32,631 nt of DNA from PALSA-505 sp035308365 (GTDB lineage Bacteria > Actinomycetota > Actinomycetes > Streptosporangiales > Streptosporangiaceae): positions 1 to 32,631 of the forward strand of contig DATGGU010000082.1 in the NCBI GenBank assembly GCA_035308365.1. Reading direction: 5' to 3'. The notes under the pieces are model-generated. The model searched no databases and was not told where the DNA came from. It saw only the letters and a program-made list of their open reading frames with translations. Of this stretch, positions 1 to 7,458 are shown one piece after another. The position numbers were made by a program, and so were the translations under genes. Position 1 is the stretch's first letter. The number at the start of each line of letters is the position of its first letter.

Positions 1-438
1 GGGATGGACGAAGAGGCCGCCGAGGAACAGGTCGCGCTACGGCTCAGCAGGCAGGAAATCCTGGACCGGCCGGACCCACCGCAGGTGGTAGCCGTAATCT
101 ACGAGGCCGTGCTGCACCATCTCGTCGGCTCACCACAGGTCATGCACGACGCGCTCATCCATCTCGCGGAACTGTCCCAGCGGCCGAACATCACTATCCA
201 GGTGATCCCCACGGACACGGGCGCCAACGCCGGGCTTGGCGGATCGTTCAACCTGGCCAGTGGCGATGGGACGCCTGAGGTGCTCGCCATGGTAACCATC
301 GAGGACATAACCACAGAAAGCAGATCGCTCGTCCGCAAGGCGGCGAATATCTTTGTTCGTGTCCAGGCTGACGCCCTGCCCCGAGCGGCCAGCCGGACTG
401 TGATCCTGGAGGCAGCAGAGCGATGGAAGGCACGATGA
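1..438 (+). CDS. Scr1-type DUF5753 transcriptional regulator, C-terminal part (5' partial)
   Basis: The reading frame is open from the window edge to a TGA at 436-438, so the N-terminal helix-turn-helix lies outside the window. The visible 145 residues match the C-terminal DUF5753 domain of actinobacterial XRE-family regulators: an RQEIL segment, then Y-E-A-V-L near residues 33-36, the 'ITIQVIP' strand and the 'FNLASGDGTPEVLAMVTIED' region ending in a long helix. Family knowledge: such regulators sit beside small DUF397 proteins and resemble toxin-antitoxin or development-linked regulator pairs. That is the arrangement here, because the next gene begins on this gene's stop codon (ATGA at 435-438). 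The family call is firm; the ligand or DNA target is unknown. Confidence 0.88.
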   Translation, partial: GMDEEAAEEQVALRLSRQEILDRPDPPQVVAVIYEAVLHHLVGSPQVMHDALIHLAELSQRPNITIQVIPTDTGANAGLGGSFNLASGDGTPEVLAMVTIEDITTESRSLVRKAANIFVRVQADALPRAASRTVILEAAERWKAR

Positions 439-749
439 GCCTTTGCTGGCGGAAGTCCAGCTACAGCGGAAACGGCGGCGTCGAGTGCGTCGAAGTCGCC
501 ACCACATGGCGCAAGTCCAGCTACAGCGGCAACGGCGGAACGGACTGTGTAGAGGTCAACACGGCATGGCACAAGTCCAGCTACAGCGGCAACGGTGGCG
601 GGAACTGTGTCGAGGTTGCGCGCGGTCTCCCGCGTGTCGTCGCCGTCCGCGATTCCAAAGACCCGGACGGCCCGGTCCTGACCGTCGAGCCCACCGGGTG
701 GCAGGACTTTATCGCCGACATCAAGGCAGGACGCCACGACCTGACCTGA
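435..749 (+). CDS. DUF397 protein with a triplicated WRKSSYSGNGG motif
   Basis: A 104-residue protein whose start is set by a GGAAGG Shine-Dalgarno at 425-430 and an ATGA overlap with the DUF5753 gene. An upstream in-frame ATG at 423 lies inside that ribosome site. DUF397 proteins normally carry one W-x-K-S-S-Y-S-x-x-x-G-x-x-C-V-E-V module; here it occurs three times at exact 20-residue intervals (Trp codons at 447, 507, 567). The third copy runs into the usual C-terminal half (VAVRDSKDPDGPVL followed by W-x-x-F). Family knowledge: DUF397 partners DUF5753 regulators, possibly as the small member of a toxin-antitoxin-like pair; biochemical function is not established. The triplication is a direct observation, and its effect on partner binding is unknown. 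Confidence 0.88.
   Translation: MSLCWRKSSYSGNGGVECVEVATTWRKSSYSGNGGTDCVEVNTAWHKSSYSGNGGGNCVEVARGLPRVVAVRDSKDPDGPVLTVEPTGWQDFIADIKAGRHDLT
447..626 (+). repeat. Three tandem 60-bp in-frame repeats inside the DUF397 gene
   Basis: Units start at 447, 507 and 567. Each encodes W-[RH]-K-SSYSGNGG-x-x-CVEV plus a few linker residues. The core AAGTCCAGCTACAGCGG is identical in all three, while the linkers have diverged, which suggests duplication followed by some drift. Confidence 0.9.
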
Positions 750-806
750 ACCGCAACGGCGAGCCATACCACGGGATACTTCCGCGCTGGCACCTCTCGT
801 CGTCGA

Positions 807-837
807 ATACGTATGTGCAGATCAAATCTGATATTAT
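807..837 (+). promoter_or_regulatory. Candidate promoter and autoregulatory operator of the vapBC-like operon
   Basis: An AT-rich patch in otherwise GC-rich DNA lies directly ahead of the antitoxin GTG at 844. It holds an 8-bp palindrome ATACGTAT (807-814), a perfect 5-bp inverted repeat CAGAT-CAA-ATCTG (818-830) and TATTAT (832-837), a good -10 match. Family knowledge: Phd/YefM/VapB antitoxins commonly bind palindromes overlapping their own promoter. The assignment as operator is inference. The -10 lies so near the GTG that the transcript may be leaderless or nearly so. Confidence 0.5.
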
Positions 838-843
838 GTATTC

Positions 844-1107
844 GTGATAACAGTGACCGCCACCAATGCGGCGCGGAACTTCGCGAACCTCCTCGACGCC
901 GTCGAGCACGGCGAGACCGTCGTGGTCACCCGTGACGGGGTACCCGTCGGGCGGTTCACGCCGGAGCGGCGTACGTCGGCGGACCAGCTCAAGGCCGCGC
1001 TGCGGGAGCACCCGGCCGATAGCGGGTTCGCCGATGATCTTCTGGCGGCGCACGCTGACATACGTTCCGCATTCAGCGACGAGGTGCACGGGTGGCCCGG
1101 CGAGTAA
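844..1107 (+). CDS. Phd/YefM-type antitoxin (VapB-like)
   Basis: An 87-residue protein starting at GTG 844. Its N-terminal half has the Phd/YefM pattern: 'TVTATNAARNFANLLDAVEHGETVVVTRDGVPVGRF', i.e. the strand-helix that dimerises and binds DNA followed by the conserved hairpin with V-x-R-x-G-x-P-V. The C-terminal half (QLKAALREHPADSGFADDLLAAHADIR) is the flexible toxin-binding part. It overlaps the PIN toxin gene by 16 bp, typical of translationally coupled toxin-antitoxin operons. Expected role: neutralise the downstream RNase and repress the operon through the palindromes at 807-830. No clear Shine-Dalgarno precedes the GTG. Confidence 0.87.
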   Translation: MITVTATNAARNFANLLDAVEHGETVVVTRDGVPVGRFTPERRTSADQLKAALREHPADSGFADDLLAAHADIRSAFSDEVHGWPGE

Positions 1108-1541
1108 TCCTCGATACCGGGGTGCTCATCGCGATCGAGCGCGGCAGGCTGGACATTGATGCTGTTCTGGGCGCGGACGATGCCGCCATCGCTGCTATCA
1201 CCGCGATGGAACTGCTCGCCGGCGTCGAGCGTGCTGACGATGCGCACAAGCAGGTGCGCGCAATCCACGTGGAGGCACTGCTGTCCAGTTTGCCCATTGA
1301 GGCCTACAGCCTGAGCGTCGCCCGCGTGCACGCGCGGCTTGCTGTAGAGGCGATGTCGAAGGGCAGGCCACGGTCCGCCTATGACATGATGATCGCCTCC
1401 ACGGCCGCGGCCGCGAACCGCGTCCTGCTCACCACCGACGCCAGCGCCGGATTCGGCCAGCTCTCCGGCGTACGCACCGAAGTGCTGAACATCCCTGTTG
1501 AGCAGGATTCCCCTGGGCGGCCCCGCCTGGAGGATGCGTAA
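1092..1541 (+). CDS. PIN-domain ribonuclease toxin (VapC family)
   Basis: A 149-residue PIN domain with the four acidic metal-binding residues in place: D8 (VILDTG), E40 (MELLAGVE), D98 (AYDMMIA) and D116 (TTDASAGF). Length is normal for VapC, with a C-terminal extension rich in proline and arginine. Family knowledge: VapC toxins are Mg-dependent endoribonucleases, often cutting tRNA or rRNA, and are held inactive by the cognate antitoxin encoded just upstream. The start is GTG 1092, inside the antitoxin gene. Because all acidic residues are intact the toxin should be active; the RNA target cannot be predicted. Confidence 0.9.
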   Translation: MARRVILDTGVLIAIERGRLDIDAVLGADDAAIAAITAMELLAGVERADDAHKQVRAIHVEALLSSLPIEAYSLSVARVHARLAVEAMSKGRPRSAYDMMIASTAAAANRVLLTTDASAGFGQLSGVRTEVLNIPVEQDSPGRPRLEDA

Positions 1542-1572
1542 CACTGTGACCTTCACGCCACTGGCCGGGGGA

Positions 1573-1944
1573 TCAGGCGGGCGCCTCGAGCGGCAGGCCT
1601 GCAGCTCGCGCTGATTCGCCCAGCCGCTTGTCGTAGCAGACGAAGGCCGTCAGGTCTGTCCTTATCTTGTGGGCGGTGGCCAGGTGGATGGCATCGAGGC
1701 TGCGCAGCGCGGGCTCTCCGGTTACTTCGGCGGCCGGTGCGGCGTCGTCCATGCTCAGGAGCGCAACCGCGGAAAGGACGACGTGGGCGCGGCTCACCCG
1801 GTGCGGCGCGTTCCGGGCCACGGCGCGCAGCAGTTCGATCCTCAGCAGGCGGGAGGATACTCGTGGGAGTGCCGCTCGCTCGGCGATCCACTGCCCGGTG
1901 AAGCCCGCCCTGGGTAGTTCCCGGGAGAAGACAGCGAGTTAAGA
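1573..1944 (-). pseudogene. 5'-truncated VapC-like PIN toxin remnant
   Basis: The minus-strand frame ending at a TGA at 1573-1575 reads VSSRLLRIELLRAVAR, then SLDAIHLATAHKI and CYDKRLGESARAAGL, the central and C-terminal signatures of a PIN toxin of the SSRLLRxEL subgroup, with the two late acidic residues present. The frame is open upstream to about 1944, but the N-terminal strand with the first catalytic Asp (xVDTSALxKL) is absent and no ATG/GTG precedes the conserved part; the first GTG (near 1821) cuts off the second acidic region. No antitoxin gene lies upstream. I read it as a decayed toxin gene whose 5' end and antitoxin were lost. Confidence 0.7.
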
Positions 1945-2001
1945 TCAGAATCGCCTCCGAAGACCAGACCGCGAGGGAGAGACCGGGGAGGACGGCGCTG
2001 T

Positions 2002-5000
2002 ATGGGCGTGCGGACGTGGCTCGGCGCGTGGCCGGTGTACCGGCAGTTCGCCGGTGCGGATACCACCGGGCGCGGTGCCGCCGTCAAAAGTGCCCAGACG
2101 GCCAGCCAGCAACCAAGGGTCACCACGGCGGACAAGGTCGTCAAGTCGGTCTGCCCGTACTGCGCGGTCGGCTGCGGCCAGGACGTCTATGTCAAAGACG
2201 GCAAGGTCATCCAGATCGAGGGCGACCCCGGCTCCCCGGTGAGCCGTGGGCGGCTGTGCCCCAAGGGCTCGGCCAGCCTGCAGCTCACCACCGGTGACGC
2301 CCGCGAATACCAGGTGCTTTACCGGCCTCCGTATGGAAGTGAATGGCAGCATCTCAGCCTCGGCGCGGCGATGGACATGATCGCCGACCGGGTCATCGCC
2401 GCCCGCGAGGCGGGCTGGCAGTGGGAGCAGGACGGCCAGCGGACCCGGCGGACGATGGGCTTCGCCAGCCTCGGCGGCGCCACCCTGGACAACGAAGAGA
2501 ACTACCTGATCAAGAAGCTTTTTACCGCACTCGGCGCCATCCAGATCGAGAACCAGGCGCGGATTTGACACTCTTCCACCGTCCCCGGTCTGGGGATCAG
2601 CTTCGGGCGCGGCGGCGCGACCACCTTCCAGCAGGATCTGCAGAACGCTGACTGCATTCTGATCGAGGGCTCGAACATGGCCGAGTGCCACCCGGTCGGG
2701 TTCCAGTGGGTGATGGAGGCCAAGAAGCGCGGCGCCAAGGTGATCCACGTCGACCCGCGGTTCACCCGGACCAGTGCACTCGCCGACCTGCACGTGCCGA
2801 TCCGGGCCGGCGCCGACATCGCATTCCTCGGCGGGATCATCAACCACGTGCTCACCGAGGAGAAGTACTTCCACGAGTACGTGCTCAACTACACGAACGC
2901 GGCCACGATCCTGTCCGGGGACTTCGCCGACACCGAGGATCTGGACGGGATCTTCTCCGGCTTCGATCCCGGGCACCGTACCTACGACTTCGGCGCCTGG
3001 CGCTACGAGGGCGCTCCGGACATCGCCCCGGCCAGTGGCAAGCGCGGCGCCGAGTCCGGGCGGCTGCGCGAACTGCGGCAGATGGCCCGGGGCGAGGCGC
3101 ACGGCTCGGGCGGGGCCGCGGCGCATCCCGAGCCGGAGACCGACGAGACGCTGACCCACCCCCGGTGCGTGTTCCAGGTGCTCAAGCGGCACTTCGCCCG
3201 GTACACGCCGGACATGGTGACCGCGATCTGCGGCATCGACCGGGAGAAGTTCGACGAGGTCTGCCGCCTGGTCACGGAGAACTCCGGCCGGGAGCGGACC
3301 ACCGCCGTGGTGTACAGCGTCGGCTGGACACAGCACACGGTGGGCGTCCAGTACATCCGCACGGCGGCGATCCTGCAGGCGCTGCTCGGCAACATCGGCC
3401 GTCCCGGCGGCGGCATCCTGGCCCTGCGCGGGCACGCCTCGATCCAGGGTTCGACCGACATCCCCACCCTGTTCGACCTGCTGCCGGGGTATCTGCCGAT
3501 GCCGGCCGCGCACAGCAACGACGACCTCGATACCTACGTGGAGGCGGAGCAGACCGCCAAGGGATTCTGGGCGAACACGCGGGACTACATGGTCAGCCTG
3601 CTCAAGGCGTGGTGGGGCGACGCGGCGACGGCGGGCAACGACTTCTGTTACGACTACCTGCCCCGGCTGACCGGCAGCCACAGCACCTACGAGACCGTGC
3701 TCACCATGCTCGCCGGGACATGCCGGGGGTTCTTCCTGTTCGGCCAGAACCCGGCGGTCGGGTCGGCCAACGCGCGGATGCAGCGGCTCGGCATGGCGAA
3801 CCTGGACTGGCTGGTAGTCCGCGACTTCGTGCAGATCGAGAGCGCCACCTGGTGGAAGGACGGCCCGGAGATCGAGACCGGGGAGATGCGCACCGCCGAC
3901 ATCAAGACCGAGGTGTTCTTCCTGCCGGCCGCCGCGCACACCGAAAAGGCCGGCAGCTTCACCAACACCCAGCGGGTGCTGCAGTGGCACCGGCAGGCGG
4001 TCGAGCCGGCCGGGGACGCGCGCAGCGAGCTGTGGTTCATCTACCACCTGGGCCGCCGGATCCGGGAGAAGCTGGCCGGGTCCACCGCTGACATGGACCG
4101 GCCGCTCTTGGACCTGACCTGGTCGTACCCGGTCTCCGGGCCGCACGATGAACCGTCCGCCGAGGCCGTGCTGGCCGAGGTCAACGGCTGGGACGCCGAC
4201 GGCAAGCCGCTGTCCTCCTACACCCAGCTCAAGTCCGACGGCTCCACCGCCTGCGGCTGCTGGATCTACTGCGGTGTCTACGCCGACGGCGACAACCAGG
4301 CCGACCGCCGCAAGCCGGGCAGCGAGCAGAGCTGGGTCGCTCCGGAGTGGGGCTGGGCCTGGCCGGCCAACCGCCGGATCCTGTACAACCGCGCCTCCGC
4401 CGACCCCGAGGGCAATCCGTGGAGCGAACGCAAGCGGCTGGTCTGGTGGGACGCCGAGGACGGCCGCTGGAAGGGGCATGACAACCCCGACTTCATAGCC
4501 GGCCGGCCGCCGTCCTACCGGCCGCCCGAGGGCGCCACCGGTGTGGCCGCGATCTCCGGCATCGACCCGTTCATCATGCAGGCCGACGGCAAGGCCTGGC
4601 TGTTCGCCCCGGCCGGGCTGACCGACGGCCCGCTGCCCACCCACTATGAGCCGCAGGAGTCCCCGTTCCGCAACCCGCTGTACACCCAGCAGCGCAACCC
4701 GGTCCGCGAGATCCTGGCCCACCCGGACGACCGGTTCCAGCCCAGCGGTGACGAGCCGGGCTCGCAGGTCTACCCGTACGTGGCGACGACCTACCGCCTC
4801 ACCGAGCACCACACGGCCGGCGGCATGTCCCGGTTCCTGCCCTACCTGTCCGAGCTGCAGCCCGAGTTCTTCTGCGAGGTCTCGCCCGAGCTGGCCGCCG
4901 AGCGCGGCCTGGAGCACCTGGGCTGGGCCACGATCATCTCCGCGCGCAGCGCGATCGAGGCCCGGGTGCTGGTCACCGAGCGGATGACGCCGCTGACCGT

Positions 5001-5247
5001 GCAGGGCCGCCGCCTGCACCAGATCGGCCTGCCCTACCACTGGGGCCCCAACGGCTACTCGGTGGGCGACGCGGCCAACGAACTCGCCCACATGTCGCTC
5101 GATCCCAACGTCCACATCCAGGAGGTCAAGGCCCTGGCCTGCGACATCCGTCCCGGCCGCCGCCCGCGCGGCGCCGCCCTGCCCGGCCTGGTCCGCGAGT
5201 ACCAGGCCCGGGCCGGGATCACGGATGAGACGGGAACACAGATATGA
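2002..5247 (+). CDS. fdhG: Selenocysteine-containing formate dehydrogenase, catalytic (alpha) subunit
   Basis: Oxidises formate to CO2 at a bis-molybdopterin Mo/W centre. The gene reads as 1081 residues if the in-frame TGA at 2566-2568 is selenocysteine (residue 189). The context 'IENQARI-Sec-HSSTVPGLG' aligns with the active site of E. coli FdnG (NQARV-Sec-H). An N-terminal [4Fe-4S] motif uses C51, C54, C58 and C86. After Sec come HPVGFQW, DPRFTRTSA, GWTQHTVG, GNIGRPGGGILALRGH, LTEHHTAGG and a C-terminal dinucleotide-binding domain, full length for the FdnG/FdoG class. ATG 2002 follows GGGGAGG (1985-1991). No twin-arginine signal is visible in the first 50 residues, unlike E. coli FdnG, so a cytoplasmic site is inferred. 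The stop overlaps the next gene (ATGA). Confidence 0.93.
2566..2597 (+). promoter_or_regulatory. Recoded UGA codon with bacterial SECIS hairpin
   Basis: The UGA at 2566-2568 is followed after exactly 18 nt by the loop GGUCU (2587-2591), closed by CCCC (2583-2586) and GGGG (2592-2595); U2582-A2596 and a G-U pair can extend the stem. The E. coli fdhF SECIS has the same GGUCU loop at the same distance, where SelB binds. Conserved protein sequence in one frame on both sides makes an ordinary stop or a frameshift unlikely. Confidence 0.9.
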
Positions 5248-6101
5248 CCTACGCTCAGCAGGACCCGGCCCTGGCCGCCGGACATGTTGATCACCCGGCC
5301 CGGATGGGCTTTTTCACCGATACCTCGGTCTGTATCGGCTGCAAGGCGTGTGAGGTCGCCTGCAAGGAGTGGAACGCGGTTCCCGAGGACGGTCTTGAGT
5401 TCACCGGGATGTCCTACGACAACACCGGCAGCCTGAACGCCTCCACCTGGCGGCACGTCGCCTTCATCGAGCAGATCGGCCGCGGCCCGGACGGCCTGGA
5501 CGGGGCGGCGGCGGACGGCGCGCCGGCGCGCTGGCTGATGTCCAGCGACGTGTGCAAGCACTGCACCGAGGCGGCCTGCCTGGACGTGTGCCCGACCGGC
5601 GCGCTGATGCGCACCGAGTTCGGCACGGTCGTGGTTCAGGACGACATCTGCAACGGGTGCGGCTACTGCGTTCCGGCCTGCCCGTTCGGCGTGATCGGGC
5701 GGCGCGAAACCGACGGCGGCGCACACAAGTGCACGCTCTGCTACGACCGGATCGGCGACGGCCTCGAGCCCGCCTGCGCCAAGGCCTGCCCGACCGAATC
5801 CATCCAGTTCGGCCCCCTGGACGAGCTGCGCGAACGCGCCCAGCAGCGGGTCGGCGCCCTGCATGACAGTGGCGTCAGCTCGGCCCGGCTGTACCTGGAG
5901 GATCCCGGCGACGGGATTGGCGGCGGCGGCGCGTTCTTCCTGCTTCTCGACGAGCCCGAGGTGTACGGGCTGCCACCGGACCCGGTGGTGACCACCCGCG
6001 ACCTGCCCCGGATGTGGCGGCACGTGGCGACCGCAGCGGCAGCCCTGCTGGCCGGTGGCCTGGCCGCCAGCGCTGGCCGTGGCTGGTGGGGCCGGTCATG
6101 A
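5244..6101 (+). CDS. fdhB: Formate dehydrogenase iron-sulfur (beta) subunit
   Basis: A 285-residue ferredoxin-type electron-transfer subunit. Four [4Fe-4S] cysteine groups are visible: C-I-G-C-K-A-C-x3-C (C30, C33, C36, C40), C-K-H-C-x4-C-x3-C-P, C-N-G-C-G-Y-C-x3-C-P and C-T-L-C plus C-A-K-A-C-P. This is the FdnH/FdoH/HybA pattern that passes electrons from the alpha subunit to the membrane anchor. Near the C-terminus a single hydrophobic helix (HVATAAAALLAGGLAAS) follows the 'YGLPPDP' region, as in FdnH, and would tether it to the membrane. It overlaps the alpha gene by four bases (ATGA 5244-5247) and the next gene likewise, so all three should be translated together. Confidence 0.92.
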   Translation: MTYAQQDPALAAGHVDHPARMGFFTDTSVCIGCKACEVACKEWNAVPEDGLEFTGMSYDNTGSLNASTWRHVAFIEQIGRGPDGLDGAAADGAPARWLMSSDVCKHCTEAACLDVCPTGALMRTEFGTVVVQDDICNGCGYCVPACPFGVIGRRETDGGAHKCTLCYDRIGDGLEPACAKACPTESIQFGPLDELRERAQQRVGALHDSGVSSARLYLEDPGDGIGGGGAFFLLLDEPEVYGLPPDPVVTTRDLPRMWRHVATAAAALLAGGLAASAGRGWWGRS

Positions 6102-7054
6102 CCGAGCGGGCGGTGCGCGGCCGGCGACGGTGGGGCCGGGGCGAGCGCGGCGAGCGGCCGATGGTGCCGCGCGCCGAGTTCCGCTCCTACTACGGTCGCC
6201 CCATCCTCAAGGAACCGGTCTGGAAGACGCCGGAGGTGCCCGGCTATCTGTTCCTCGGCGGTCTGGCAGGCGCGTCGTCCGTGCTCGCTGGTTTCGCGCA
6301 CGTCTGCGGCAACCGCGAGCTGGCCCGCGCCTCGAAGGTGGGCGCGGCCGCCGCGATCGGCCTTTCCGCCGCCGCCCTGGTCGCTGACCTTGGCCGCCCG
6401 GCCCGCTTCCTGAACATGCTGCGTGTGTTCAAGCCCAGCTCGCCGATGAGCGTGGGCTCCTGGCTGCTGGCCGCCTACGGCCCGGTGGCCGGTGCCGCCG
6501 CCGCGAGTGCGGTCACCGGCCGCCTTCCCAGAGCGGGTGCCGCCGCGACCGCCGGAGCAGCGGCGCTCGGCTCCGGCGTCGCCACCTACACCGCCGCACT
6601 GCTGTGCGACACGGCCGTCCCGGCCTGGCACGAAGCCCACCGCGAGATGCCGTACGTGTTCGCCGGGTCCGCCGCATCCGCGGCCGGCGGGTTCGCCATG
6701 CTGGCCGCTCCGCACAGCCAGGCCGGCCAGGCGGCACGCTTCGCCATGTTCGGCGCCGCGACCGAGCTCATCGCCAAGCAATGCCTGCTCAGGCGCATCG
6801 GCGACATCGGGGAGCCGTACCAGGCGGGCCGGCCGGGCCAGCTCATGCACGCCGCCGAGGTCCTGACCGTGGCCGGCCTGGCGAGTGGGATCCTGGCCCG
6901 GCGCAGCCGGGTGGCGACGGCCGCGTCCGGCCTGACCCTGCTCGCGGCCTCCGCGCTCACCCGGTTCGGCATCTTCGAGGCCGGCCGGGCCTCCGCCCGC
7001 GACCCCGGCGATACGGTCCGCCCCCAGCGCGACCGGATCACCGCGGATGTTTAG
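6098..7054 (+). CDS. NrfD/PsrC-like membrane anchor of formate dehydrogenase
   Basis: A 318-residue hydrophobic protein with about eight predicted membrane helices, beginning with 'VPGYLFLGGLAGASSVLAGFA' and containing the 'DLGRPARFLNMLRVFKPSSPMSVGSW' signature of the NrfD/PsrC family. Known family role: quinone-reactive membrane subunits without haem that exchange electrons with a partner ferredoxin-like subunit. E. coli FdnI is a haem b protein, so this is a different anchor type. The ATG at 6098 overlaps the beta-subunit stop (ATGA). An upstream in-frame start at 6014 would lie wholly inside the beta gene and is less likely. Role: join formate oxidation to the quinone pool. Confidence 0.88.
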   Translation: MTERAVRGRRRWGRGERGERPMVPRAEFRSYYGRPILKEPVWKTPEVPGYLFLGGLAGASSVLAGFAHVCGNRELARASKVGAAAAIGLSAAALVADLGRPARFLNMLRVFKPSSPMSVGSWLLAAYGPVAGAAAASAVTGRLPRAGAAATAGAAALGSGVATYTAALLCDTAVPAWHEAHREMPYVFAGSAASAAGGFAMLAAPHSQAGQAARFAMFGAATELIAKQCLLRRIGDIGEPYQAGRPGQLMHAAEVLTVAGLASGILARRSRVATAASGLTLLAASALTRFGIFEAGRASARDPGDTVRPQRDRITADV

Positions 7055-7081
7055 CCTGCCAGCCCCGGGTATTCGCTGGTT

Positions 7082-7360
7082 ATGCCTAGAGCACAGATCA
7101 AAGACGAAAAGACGTACCAGAAGCTGCGCGATCAGGGCGAGAGCAAGGAGAAATCGGCCCGGATCGCCAACGCCGCCGCCGGCAGCTCCCGCAAGCAGGT
7201 CGGCCGCAAGGGCGGCAAGAACCCCTCATACGATGACTGGAGCAAGGACGACCTCCTCAAGCGTGCCCGCGAGATCGGGATCAAGGGCCGGTCGTCGATG
7301 TCCAAGAAAGAACTGGTCAACGCACTGCGCAACCACGGAGGCTTATCCTGGACACCCTGA
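7082..7360 (+). CDS. DUF7218/Rho_N-domain small basic protein
   Basis: A 92-residue lysine/arginine-rich protein. The N-terminal half (IKDEKTYQKLRDQGESKEKSARIANAAA, then VGRKGGK) is the conserved DUF7218-type region common in actinobacteria. The C-terminal half (WSKDDLLKRAREIGIKGRSSMSKKELVNALRNH) is a SAP/Rho termination factor N-terminal-like helical module that usually binds nucleic acid. It starts 27 bp after the formate dehydrogenase operon, but nothing suggests a functional link. One leucine is a TTA codon (7343-7345). A nucleic-acid-binding role is inferred from the domain; no cellular function is established. Confidence 0.82.
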   Translation: MPRAQIKDEKTYQKLRDQGESKEKSARIANAAAGSSRKQVGRKGGKNPSYDDWSKDDLLKRAREIGIKGRSSMSKKELVNALRNHGGLSWTP

Positions 7361-7458
7361 CCGGTTTGACCAGCGGGTCCAGGTGCGGCCATGACGATCA
7401 TGCCTGGTGTTGCCTGGAATAAGCCTCACTGAACCGACCACCCGGACGGAGATGCCGT

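Noticed and set aside
1945..5115. A 1056-residue open frame on the minus strand opposite the formate dehydrogenase gene
   Set aside because: It mirrors the codon bias of the real gene in GC-rich DNA, has no family motifs and runs opposite an obvious conserved enzyme.
2677..5247. Two separate genes for formate dehydrogenase, split at 2568
   Set aside because: The downstream fragment starts inside a conserved domain and lacks a ribosome site; the selenocysteine reading explains both parts.
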